From NCBI GenBank assembly GCA_007258455.2, contig VDFB02193867.1, positions 572,421,057 through 572,485,056 on the forward strand: DNA of 64,000 bases, read 5' to 3'. Made by a program: the position numbers and the translations under genes. This stretch comes from Sequoia sempervirens. Lineage: Eukaryota; Streptophyta; Pinopsida; Cupressales; Cupressaceae. Below, in pieces: positions 25,801 through 37,800 of the stretch (position 1 is its first letter; each line of letters begins with the position of its first letter). A model generated the notes under the pieces. It saw nothing but the letters and a program-made list of their open reading frames with translations. It did no database searches and had not been told where the DNA came from.

Positions 25801-28800
25801 CAATTTTTCATGAGAAAACCTGGTGTTTGCAGCAATGGATGATCTTCTAGAAGATGTACGGCTGAATGGAAATAATCACTTCCCCCCCTCTGTGAATGCC
25901 TGCAGATGATGCTAGAAAGGTAGGCGCCTCCAGAAATGCAACCAGATGATAGAAAGGGAAGGCGATTTGCATAAGATAAAAGGTACGGCCTCTTGAAGGG
26001 TACGGATCTGCTGTAGCAGGTACGGCTGTAGCAGCAGCAGCATTAAATGGTACCCGGCCTTCCTCGGTGTGGTCTCCTCGCTATGATGAAAGATGGGCTT
26101 TGATGTATGTTTGTCTTCCTCAATGAAAACCTCGAGCAAACCTCAAGATGAATGATTTATGAAGCTCTATGATTTCCGCCTGATGAAGAACCTCACTGCA
26201 ATAAATCGTGTTATTTCACACACCCTCCGAATCGCGACACCCTAATAATCACATAATGGCACAATTCCCAAGGCAAAACCCTTTATCTCTTGAAAAGTGC
26301 GATTTCCACAAAGATAGGGTTTCATTAAAATATTTTGAACTTTTCCCTTTTAATTATTCAATAGTCTCAACTCAAATATTTTATAATAAATTAATTGCCA
26401 AATTGGCCCCCTCTCTGATGATGGCGACCCCCTCAAACAGAATCACTTAAGTTATAATTTAATATTATAACTTTATATTATAATCATCAAATAATTAATA
26501 TTTAATTAATACAATTAAATATTAATCTCTCTCGTTATTCATCCAATGACTGATCCGTCAAGTCAATTTTAAATACCCGCGATTCTCAACACCGCCAAAG
26601 CCATACCGCTAAAAATAAAGGGTCCCATCACCGACGCCGTGAACTCCGCTAAAAATAGTAACTTCTCGCAAAAGTCTCCTCGGGATCGCTCCAAACGAAG
26701 CCCCACGATCAAACCGGGCTAACTCAAGCCGAGTTGTTTCTCCAGTGACCCTCTATCCAAATTTCCATCACCACGAGGTCGATGATAGGCCAACTCAGGT
26801 TCGAGATGTCAATCGAAGGGGACATGACAATCACCGACATATAAAGTCTCAAATTTTCATTTCAGCTTGCATTGAAAGTAAGTAGATGTGTGTTGGAAGA
26901 AGAGTTTATCTAAGTATCTTGTTAGAAAATTCTTCCTTGTCCATTTCTAACTCTCTTGCTCTTCGTTTACTTGAGAAGCTAGAAACGCCATTAGAGTAGG
27001 CTTAGTCGTAGTTGAAATTCCAAAACAAAAAATCTCAGCTACAGCGTTTGAGTTTTATAACCTTGTGCTTATTAGAGTAATTAATAATATTATATTAATG
27101 GTCATCTTTAGTTTATTAGGTAGTTTCTATTTTATACGTCAGTTTAGAGTTTAGTATGTTTCTATTTTCATTCTTTGTTTTTCTCTATATAAGGAGACTA
27201 CGTCTCCATCTGTAATCATCCAATCTTGAATATCAATAATATTTATAGGGTATCAGAGCGGGTGACGAGCCTTTAGAATTTTTTCGTGCCTTAGCTACCT
27301 GGAATTATTTCCAGAATTTTTTTAACGATTTTTTATGAAAAATCATGCTGTTTTTTTGAAGATTTTTTGTGAGTGATAAAATTTGGAATTCTTTTTCGAT
27401 TTTTTTGAGGCTCATTGAAAAATTTCGTGGGCATTTTTCTAGAAAATTTGTGGCTTTTCTAAGGATTTTCGTAAAGTTCCTGGTCGCGCGATCTACTTCT
27501 CTTTGGTCGTGTTTTTGTGCTGAACGGTCTAGGGCTTATGGGCGCATGTTTGTATCTGGTGCGTGCAGATTTCTGATAGCACGTTTTTTATATCGCAATT
27601 TTTGGAAATCTTGTATTTTGAGGGTACGATTTCAAGCTTTGTTCCGCTGTCTTCTGGTTGCGTTCTGGTTGCGAACGTGTTTTGAGCCACGATCTCGGCT
27701 ACTGTTGGGCGTGCGTTTTTTCTTGGCGTCATTACTTCGTTCCTCTTCGCTCGCGATTTTTCAATGTTTGTGCCCTCTCCTAAACACATTTTTGTGTGGG
27801 CGCAATTTCTCTTCAAATCTAGCCGCATTTTGACAGATTAAGGCCACGATTTTCTACTTTTGAGGTCGCAATCTCCATTCCGTCTAGTGTGGGTTTTCAA
27901 GGAGGACGCGTTTTCTGGTGGATGCAAGTCTTTTTCAGACTTTTTCTGCAATTTTTTGGTTATTCATGGCGGCCAGGGTTTTTTGAATTTTTCGTCTAGG
28001 GTTTTGACCCTCCAGTTCAAGATGAAAAAATTTTCTGATTGCAGATTCTTGGTGGGTTTTTCGAGATCTCAACTGGGTTGGTCTCAGTTTTTTCTGGGTG
28101 CATCGTTTTTCATGCCTCATTTTTTGTGCTTTGGAAAACAGGAGGGATGGCAACTTTGTCCAATGTTATGTTGGAAAGTTCGCAGAGGTTTAATGGCAAG
28201 AATTACAACACGTGGAAGCAGAGGATGCTTACCATCTTTAAGTACCGGTGTCTGGATGCGCTTGTTCTTGGTACAGAAGTTCGTCCCACTATTGCTGGGA
28301 AGGATCAAGACAAGTATGATGGAGGTAATAGGGAGGCAGTCATGTTGCTCAAGTTATCAGTCACTGATGAGATGCTTCCAAAGGTGCCATCTGGCAAGAC
28401 TGCTGCGGAGATCTGGAAACATATGAAAGATCTCCATGAAACGTCGGATAAAAGCCGAGCTTTCTTTCTAAAGAACATGTTTTCGATGATGATGGATGAG
28501 AAGATGTCCCTGCAGGAGCATCTTATGAAGATAAAGGAAATACGCGATCAACTGGAGGCCATTGGTCGCAAGATGGAAGAGGAGGATATGGTAGTGATTA
28601 CATTGAAGAGTCTACCACGATCCTACGAACATTTTATTGAGACGCTCAACATTACCTCCACTAATGTTGACTTGAAGTTTGATGAGTTGTGCAATAAGTT
28701 ATTGCAGCAAGCTAGGTGGAGACAGCAATTTGGTAGCAATAGTGATATGGTCAGTGCGGAACAAGCATTTGTTGCCAGGGACAAAGGCAAAGGCGAGTCC

Positions 28801-31800
28801 ACTCAGCAGAAAGGACAGCGCACATCTGAGGAGGGTTCCAAGAAGAGTATCACCTGTCACTATTGTGGGAAGCTTGGTCACATCGAGAGGTTCTGCAGAA
28901 AGCGATTGGCTGATCAAAAGTCCAACCAAGAAGAGTCTCAACAGCAGGCTCATGTAGCAGAGCATTCTGAGGAGAAGGCGAAGGAGTCAGCCTTCTATGC
29001 ATTTTAAATTTTCTCTATGTTTAGTTAAACCGATGACCATTAAGGGAGGGTATTAGAGTAATTAATAATATTATATTAATGGTCATCTTTAGTTTATTAG
29101 GTAGTTTCTATTTTATACGTCAGTTTAGAGTTTAGTATGTTTCTATTTTCGTTCTTTGTTTTTCTCTATATAAGGAGACTATGTCTCCATCTATAATCAT
29201 CCAATCTTGAATATCAATAATATTTACAGTGCTCTTAGCTGAACCAAAAAGATAGGCAAATTAGTTTTAGTTTACTTTCTTTTGAGCAACATCAGCAAAG
29301 AGGGAGCTTCCCCTCCTAATTTGAAGAGCAGGTTTCTACACATAGCTGTCTGTTTCCAATCCGCATTCCAAAGGTGCGAATTGAAACGCCAACAGATTAA
29401 ATGAATCTGAACTTGTGAAGATAATGCATTGCAAATCTGCCTAGGAGATTTGGGACAAGTTGAAGCAAACTTATGAAGGAGACAAGAAAGTAAAGGGAGC
29501 CAAACTGCAAACACATAGAAGCAATTTTGAAAGTCTTAGAATGGGTGAGGAAGAAAATATTGCTGAATTTTTCTTGCGTGTGGATGAAGTTGTCAACACC
29601 ATTCAAGGCCTTGGAGAAGAAGTAAAGGAACCAGCAGTAGTGCAAAAAGTATTGAGATCCCTTACACCAAGATTTGACCCCAAAGTATCGGCAATAGAGG
29701 AAATGAAGGACCTGGACACCTTAACCATGGATGAACTACATGGAATCTTAACAGCCTATGAGATGAGAACCGGAAGATATACTTCACTACAAAAGGAGGC
29801 TGCATTCAAAGCATCCAAGAAATCAAAAGGGAAGAAAGTGGATATAATAGTACAACAGATGAGGAAGAAGCAAATTTTGTAAGGAAACTAAAAAGAGGGT
29901 CAAGAAAATACAAGGGTAAACTACCCTTCAAATGCTTTACATGTGGTAAGATTGGACATTATGCAAAAACATGTCCTTATTCTTATAGCACTGATAGTGA
30001 AGAAGAAGATTACAAGCCAAAGAAAGGAAGCAAAAACAATAAGTATCAGAAAAACAACAAAAGGGAAAAGAGCTTATACTCATATAGAAATAAAGATTCT
30101 TCAAGTGACTATGATGTGGAAAGCTGTGAAGATGAAATGTTGTTCATTGGCTGAAGTAATGGAAGATAATGAAGACAAGGATGAAAATCAAGAAGAGGAG
30201 ATAGATCTTGATCCAAAAGATTTGAAAGAAGAATTAGAATTTGCTATAAGTGAGATTGAGAGGCTGAAAAGAAAAGGTCTAAGAAGAAAAACTAGATTTG
30301 AAGAGGAAAGGAAGAAGTTTATGGAAACTGAAAAATTAATTTCAGATCTAAAGCTTCAAGTTGAGGAAAGCAAAAGGATAGAAGATCTAACCAAAGCCCA
30401 ATTTGAAGAAAAAGAAAAAGAATGTGAAAGGTTGAAGTGTGAGATTGTCACACTAAGAAAAGAGTTAGAAAAGACATCAAACAAAAGTTATGTTGATGTT
30501 GTCAAGAGCACTACCAAGGGAGAATGTAGCAAGAAGGAGGAGAATCAAGTTCAGCCTAAAGCCAACAATGCTTCAATAAGCAACATAGAAGGAAAGACCA
30601 ATCTGCAGAAACATTTCCACCCAAACAGGTTCAAGAGTACATTTCATGGCTATTGTTACTTATGCAATCATTATGGGCATAAGGCAAGAGAGTGTAGAAC
30701 ACAAGTAAGACACAATGATGGATGGAACATAAATAGAAGAGCTTATGGATTCTCAAGAAGGAACTATAACTCTTTTATACCTTTAGTGGGTTATAGTGTT
30801 GTATGCTACAAGTTGAAAGATTCCTTCCTCAAATCTGATTTGAATGTTCTGATTTTGGTTTTTCTTGAAGTCTTTGACCAGCGTATAGAATAGGTTTTTG
30901 TTTTGTTTGTGTTTTGTGTTTTTTCTGATTTTTTTTGTGTTTTTCTAAGTTTTATGTGAAATGCATGACATGTACAATGCTGATAAAGGAAAATTAACTA
31001 AACATGCAATGATTCTATTAATTAAAAGACTGAAATTACATAGATATGGGCCAACTGCAACATACCCATTCATCTAAAGACCAAGAAATGACTTTTTACA
31101 AGGCTGCAACTGAAATTTCAGGTTTGATATAACCCTAATACAGCAAATTCGAACTCTCCCAGCTCTACAAATGACTACCCACTTCGTTTCCAGGTGTGAG
31201 AGGAGTTGTGCCACTGCTGTATGAAACTTCTCAACTCCAAAACTTCAAAAACTTCACCTAGCACTTAGGGTTTGAAGCCCAAATGCCAAACAAAGGTGCA
31301 GCTGCCTACGCAACTGCAAAAATAAGGTAGAAATGTCCTCTAAAAGGACTGATCTGCAATCTGATGCGAATTTATGTCCTCAAAATGGACTGATCTGCAA
31401 TTATAACCCCAAATAATGTCGCCAACTCCACACTGAAGCTGGATAATGTTGAATCCTGTCACTAGGAGAAATGGGTTTTCGTTCAAATCTCCAAATTCTC
31501 CCAGAAGTTTGCATTCCTAGAAGCTCCAAGCTCTTCAAACCCTCAAGTTTGCTGCTGCTCTCAAATTGAAGTCATAAGAATGAATCCAAAATAGACAAAA
31601 ATGCCTTTTTATCTTCTCCAAGAGGGGTCAACCCTTTTCGGGGTTACTATTTGGCCTAAAAATTCATAAAATAACATTGAGGGTCTAATTTTACATTGTG
31701 AACTTGGCCCCCTTTTTAAAACAACTTAAGTTCTAGGATGGGGGTGCACTTTTCACTATTCGCTTTCTAATTTGCTGTTACTATTCACCTTTCACTATTT

Positions 31801-34800
31801 CATTAAAGCCAACTTTATTATTTCCAATTTATCCCTGGCTTAATCAACTGAACTCGACTCTAAAAGGCTCGAATAGCTCCCGGCAAGGTTCCACAACCTT
31901 GAAATGGGTCCCCTATCCATACTACTAACCTACGGAAACCCTCGTAATAGGTCAACCTCTGCATCAAATCTGAACACCTAAGGAAGGGACATTACACAAG
32001 TGAACAACTATGGACACATAGCACGATTTTGTAGATGTGGTTTTGTGGAACCACCTAGACAAGATATGAAGAACACCATAGACAAACAAAAGGAGAGAAA
32101 GCTTACAAAAGTATGGAGAAGGAAACAAAAGCAAAATGATGATGAGGATAAATCTATGATCATGCAAGATACACTCCATACACAATTTTGAAGAGAAGCA
32201 TGAATTCATGGGGAACCAAGTATAGCATTATCATTCAGCCCTATGGAGAAGATAACTCAAAATGAAGTATCAAAAATTTGAAGAGAAAAATCTACTTATG
32301 CAATGGATTGGTATCTAAAGAAGATGATGAATTGGCTTCAATTGTTGGAAATTGTATTGATGTCAAAATGAAGAAGTTTCCACGCAGAAGAAGCAAAGTA
32401 ATTTAGAAGTCAAGGGATGAAGAAGTTAGTGAAAGATGAGTATTAGTTGATGGGTGCATACATTTAGGGGGAGCTATACACAGTAACTTGTAGCTCCATG
32501 AAACAGAAAATGCAAACCCCTTGCCATTGATGTCAAACGGGGAGAAATAAAGTAAGGGGGAGCAATGCAAAAAAAAAAGAATTATGTTGCCATCAATGAC
32601 AAAGGGGGAGATTGTTGGAAATATTGTCATTGATGTCAAGATCAGCATGACTGAAGATTTTTGTGCTATGTTTTAAAGATCAGATTCTATTACACAAACA
32701 GTGATGAACAGATTTAAAGAAGACAACATTTAGTAATGTATAAGACAGAATCAATTTAGTAATGCATTTAATCAAAGTGCATAAACAGATCACTAGTTCA
32801 ATAAAGAGATCAACGGTTCACACAGCACCAATCCTGTCTTATGAAGCACATCAATTGGATTAGACAAAGCAGCGTGATGATAAAGTCACAAATTTAATAA
32901 ACGTGATCATAAGACATTTCACGTTGGTTTTCTATAAAGAGGAGGACATGGTATTAACATCAATGAGTCCCTTTTCTAAAGGTGAAGACTCAAATGAACC
33001 GATTTAGAATGCAAATATGAAGAAAAGACGAAATAAGAAAAAAGAAGAAAATGAAAAAGACAAAAGACAAAAAAAAGAGAGAAAAGCAATTCAGAAATTA
33101 AAAGGCAGAGCTGGGTATGAATGAGACAAATTAAGAAAAGGACAAAAACCAATAAGACAAATTAAGGAAGTTACAAAAGTGCCACGATTTCATAAAAGAT
33201 AACTATGATTAAAAGTTTCTAATACAAACAAAAAGGAGATTTGAAATGATACGATTGTTCCAAGAAAATGATGCGACATCAAGACAAAGACATTGAACAA
33301 TAAAAGCTAACTAAACGTTGCACTAATGAAGAGACATGAGTCTTCTTCAGATTTGATAAGTCAAAGATTTAAAAGGTGCGATTTTGAATAAAACAAATTA
33401 CATAAAGGACAAAATTAAAGAGAAGACAGAAGACAGATTTATTAAAAAGCAAATTCAGATTTTGAGAAGTGCGATTTGTCTTGGAACAACTTCAGATTTA
33501 TCAAATTAAAGATTTATTTGTGAAGTAGTGCGATTCGTGTTTTGTAAAGGTGCAATCTTCAGATTCAAAAGACAAAGACATGTTGTTTTACAAAGGTTGC
33601 AATGCTTGAGAAATATATATATGATTCAAATTCAGATTTGAAAGAATGAGTGTAGAGTTTGTGTGTAGAAGTGCAGAAGTATCTCTTGTGTGAGCCTTAA
33701 AGAAGAGCATACATCACAAAGAAGGGATAGATTGAAGCATGAAGCAGATCTATTGAAAGATCTCATTCTACATTTGAAATTTTCAGTCAAGAAAGTCAAG
33801 GTTGGTGCCTTGCAAGAAGGAGTTCGTGCTCCTTGTGGGTTGGTGCCTACTAAATCAAGTTAGAGAGTTGGTGCTCCTTGTAGGTTGGTGCCTACATAAC
33901 TGATTAAGAGGTTGGTGCCTACTACCATTGTAAACCCATTTTATTATAAAGTACATAATTTTGTACCATGGTTTTCTCCTGTAAGGGTTTCCACATAAAA
34001 TCTTGGTTTCAGCTTGTTCGAATTGTTATATGCTTGCATAGTTGTCATTGGGTTAGAGTTTAAAGTTGATAAAATTTGATCACCCACCTCCCCCCCCTCC
34101 TCCTTCTCCCGCTCTCAGTATATTTGTGTGCTCATCAGCAACAGGGTCAAGTAATATTAGGGGATGTTTACCCGATGATTATATATACAGGTTGATCAGC
34201 AAGACAGGGTCACTGTGGTTGAGTAGCATGTGTTGTTTAAACTTTAAACCATATATAACAGTCCACAGCCAGAAAAGCATCAAAACACTTCATTTTTCAT
34301 AATTTCTTCTTCCAGCTCTCACTCTTTAGAGTCTTAGAAACTTTGACAACATTCAATGCATTTGCAAGCGGTTTCAAGGATTTTGCATGACCTTGGACTG
34401 ATTTGATGACTGACAAGTTTTTTGGCAGCATTTGCAAGATATGTAATCTAATCATTTCCCTGCTTGTGTTTTCTATTTTCAGATTTTTGTTTTGTTTTTC
34501 CCTCTCATTCTAGGGTTTCATTATTCTCTTTTTCTTCTATTATTTGGCTAGTTACTAGGGTTTACATTTTATAATCTTTAATTTTTTATTCATGCTAGGG
34601 TTTCAAATTCAGTTTTTGTTTGAGAAATGGCATCATGTGGCAATCCTACAGAGCAAGGAACCCAAGAAGATTAGAGGCATCAACTGCTTCAAATATCATC
34701 TTGCACAAATTCGTAGAAAAAAAGCTTTTTTTGTGATACAATAGAGCTTGATGATATACAAGAAGTTATGGCTCTCCTTTCTTCATATGAGGCAAAGAAG

Positions 34801-37800
34801 CAAAATGGCAGACGCAAATGTAGTGGCATGAGATGTTATTATGAATCTGATCACATATGACACGTAGTGGACACTAGACTATATGATGTTTGAGATTTAT
34901 GAGCATATGACTGTTGAAGCTAACACTAATTAATAGTTAAGTAATAACTATGACAACTGATCGAAGTTGTTGAATTGGAATCAGGTATGGGAACATGGGC
35001 ATGGTATGCTAGTATGACAAAATTTTGGGGGGTTGTGTATGTTTGGGTATGTTCGTACAAAACATAGAAGCATAAATCGTTGAAAAATCCCAAAAATCCT
35101 GATTTTTACAAATCTTCGGCCGAAACGATTTTTTCCCCAAAAAATCCCGATTTAATCAGCCGTGATTTTGAACAATGTTAATGATTTTTAAGTGTTTAAA
35201 TAGTGAAAAAATTGCATTAAAATCACGAAAAAAATTGCCCAATCAACCTATCGTGAAACGCTAACCGCGCGAAACCGCTATTCAATCGGGTTTTTTCATT
35301 GATTATTAGCACAAAATTGAACATTGTGTTGGATCTCAGTTGTGTTTATAGTTTGTCCTTGATGACAAAATCCCTTTTAGTTGGTTCTCTTTGATGATCA
35401 ATCTCAGTTTGGATCTTTATGCTTTATTATGGCACTTCTTTGATGTCTCTTAGCTATTACAGAAAGTTATTTGTTATGATTCAAATTCATGGTGATGAGA
35501 TCTCTGGTTCATGTTATGAATGCTATTTCTTTGACTGACAGAGTTTGACAGATGGTTTCTTTGTCAGGATGGTTCTCCTTGCATACCTCAGGTGTATTTC
35601 ACTGATTACAAGCCATTTGATTACAGTTACCTTGGTACTGACATCTCATTTGTCTAATGGTTTTGGTTGTTTCTCCTTCGGGCTTTCACATATCGGCGTG
35701 AGAATGGCAAGGTCTCCCCAATCCTTTTTTAAATGTCTGTGTTGCCTATCGGCAAGACATTTCTAATGTCATGTTGATTGGATTTTTTCTTTCAGGCAGC
35801 TTTCGGCAAGTGATATACCGTCGATATGTGGTCACAGCGAAATTGGTATGTCACACCGACCACCATTGAAATATCCTCTAAGGATTTAGAGGTTATGATT
35901 TTCTATTAGTGGGCAGTCATGGCTTTGATGAAAATCTTTCAATTACAATTTGAAATCTCCTGATTCAGCGGAGAATTTAAAGCTCTCTGGATAGGCGTTA
36001 CTCTGATTTTTACCATCATCTACAGATCATCAGTATTCTGCTTCACATTCTAAAATTAGCAAGAGAGTTTCAGAATCTTGTGAAAAACGCTTTTTGAAGA
36101 TTTCTTTATAACAGACATACTTGAAATGTATATAAAAACTAATGTTGAAAACAGTGAAGTGGCTGTTGGCCAGTAATTCTGAGAGATAGTTATTTTGGCT
36201 GTATCAAGAGATGTATTGGAAAACTCTGTAATACAAGAGTTGGATTCTTAGGGTATTAGGGAGATAAGAGTGTTGAGTTTCTTGAGCTTACTAGAAAACA
36301 GAGAGATCCTCTGATATTACTATTGTTCTGAAAATAATTTGAGGGGTTGGTGCTCCTTGAGATAGATATCTCTAAACGAGGGGTTGGTGCTCCTTGAAAT
36401 TGGTGTTTCAAATTGAGGGGTTGGTGCTCCTTGAGTTGGTGCTCAGAAATTAGCCTATAAGGCATTGTGAACAATTGTTTAAAAAGATTAAGCCAGTATG
36501 GCAGTTTAGGAGTGGTTTTTCTACCCCAGGAGGGTTTTCCACTCGGCAAATTCTTTGTCTTTTGGTCTCTTTGTTTTTGTTGTCATATTGTTTCTTGATT
36601 GTGACGGTTTTTATCAGTTTGAACATTGTTGAATGATAGTTCCTTCATATCTGCAAATATTTAGTTCAAATATCTTGCACAAGTCATTGTTGAAGAGTCT
36701 AATTCAAAAGGAAGCTTAAAAGTTCTCATTTGATTCATTGCTCAAGAATAGTTATAATTTGCTAAAGGTGTTTGTTGTCTCAATACCTTTCTTGTCTTTA
36801 AAGCTACATTCAAATCAATTGTTTAAGAAGTGAGTCAATAATGTTGATCATCATTTGCACAGTCTTATGAGTTGCACCTACACTGTCATCATGCTTTGAT
36901 TGTTAATCAATGTCAGCCATAACTGTTTTGGCAAATGCAAGATATCTCACTCAAATCATATTTTCATAAGTTGTCTAATAGACAGAGTTAATGTTGTCAC
37001 ATCTTTGTGCTTTCAAAAGTGATTACTCTTCTCTGTTGTTGAAAGAAAAGGAAATCAGAATTAGAAATCTTGGTCGAAGTTGAAAAAGTTTTGACACTGA
37101 TTCACCCCCCCCCCTCTCAGTGTCTGTCCATAACTCCAACACATTGGCCCCTCGGACGTGGTTCACCATCAAAGATTCACTATATTTTTTCATCAAGTTG
37201 CTGAGGAAAATCACAGGTAAGCGACCTTTAATGAACATATATTTCTAATAGATGTTAAGGACATTAAAATAGAGACACGTTCTTTGGTAGGCTTCTACGT
37301 TTGATGTTACGGAAATTAACATGGAATGGGTAAGAGATGTGTTGCTTTTTTTTTCTATGGTATGGTCAAAGGCATGTAGAGTTGATGTTACTTCAGCATG
37401 ATTGTGTCAAGGTGACATTCACTAGTTGACCAATACTAATTGCAAAAGACCAAGATATGTAGAGTTACAGAACAGCTATCAGATGCTCTTGATCATTAGG
37501 ATTTACCCCTTTTGGTTCAAGGGAAGCTTTGTTGGCTTTTGCAGTCCTTATGATCCAAAAATCATAGGTTTGTGTTATTGTGTTACTTAAACTTAGATTA
37601 TATTTATAATCTCATATTATTATGTTTTGTTCTTATGTTACATTAGTAACATGTTAATGTCTTATGTGTTTTAGTTGTTTGAGAGTTGGTTTTCCTATAG
37701 AGTGGTTTGGGAAGTTGTAAGGATAAGGCTTTTATATAGTCTTTGCTATTCTTTGTAAAATTAATTAGTGAATTCAAATTTGTGTTGCACTTGTGTTATT

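Larger units (their letters stand above)
27070..29228 (+). mobile_element. gag-only mini LTR retrotransposon (TR-GAG type)
   Basis: Two 178-bp LTRs (27070-27247 and 29051-29228) differ at only about four positions and are flanked by perfect GTGCT duplications (27065-27069 and 29229-29233). A primer site (GGTATCAGAGC) follows the left LTR and TTAAGGGAGGG precedes the right one. Inside are a T-rich leader of about 900 bases and one intact gag frame. No protease, integrase or reverse transcriptase is present, as in the described TR-GAG class. The LTRs begin TA instead of TG. The intact ORF and similar LTRs point to a recent insertion. Confidence 0.93.
10918..29394 (+). mobile_element. large unclassified LTR-type insertion inside gag
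   Basis: Splits the gag between Leu and Asn codons with a perfect GATTA duplication (10913-10917 and 29395-29399) and has TGTTGTACCCC...GAAACGCCAACA ends. Without the nested elements it is about 6-7 kb. I find neither coding sequence of its own nor a second copy of its terminal sequence, so it may be a very large solo LTR or a non-coding element. Its left part is dominated by tandem repeats. Confidence 0.7.
9096..34137 (+). mobile_element. gag-only copia-type LTR retrotransposon with nested insertions
   Basis: Two LTRs (9096-10624 and 32613-34137) begin TGTTGGAAATATTGTC and end GTGTGCTCATCA; the target duplication GCAAC is perfect (9091-9095 and 34138-34142). A primer-binding site TGGTATCAGAG follows the left LTR and a purine tract AAAGGGGGAG precedes the right one. 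After subtracting nested insertions the internal region is only about 2.3 kb, coding for gag with three CCHC knuckles and no protease, integrase or reverse transcriptase. It must have moved using proteins made elsewhere. The gag now carries stops, frame breaks and two insertions. Confidence 0.92.

Noticed and set aside
27369..27833. 154-codon open frame in the leader of the mini-element
   Set aside because: T-rich leader sequence gives Phe- and Arg-rich translation without domain features, and the frame is not kept in the sister element.
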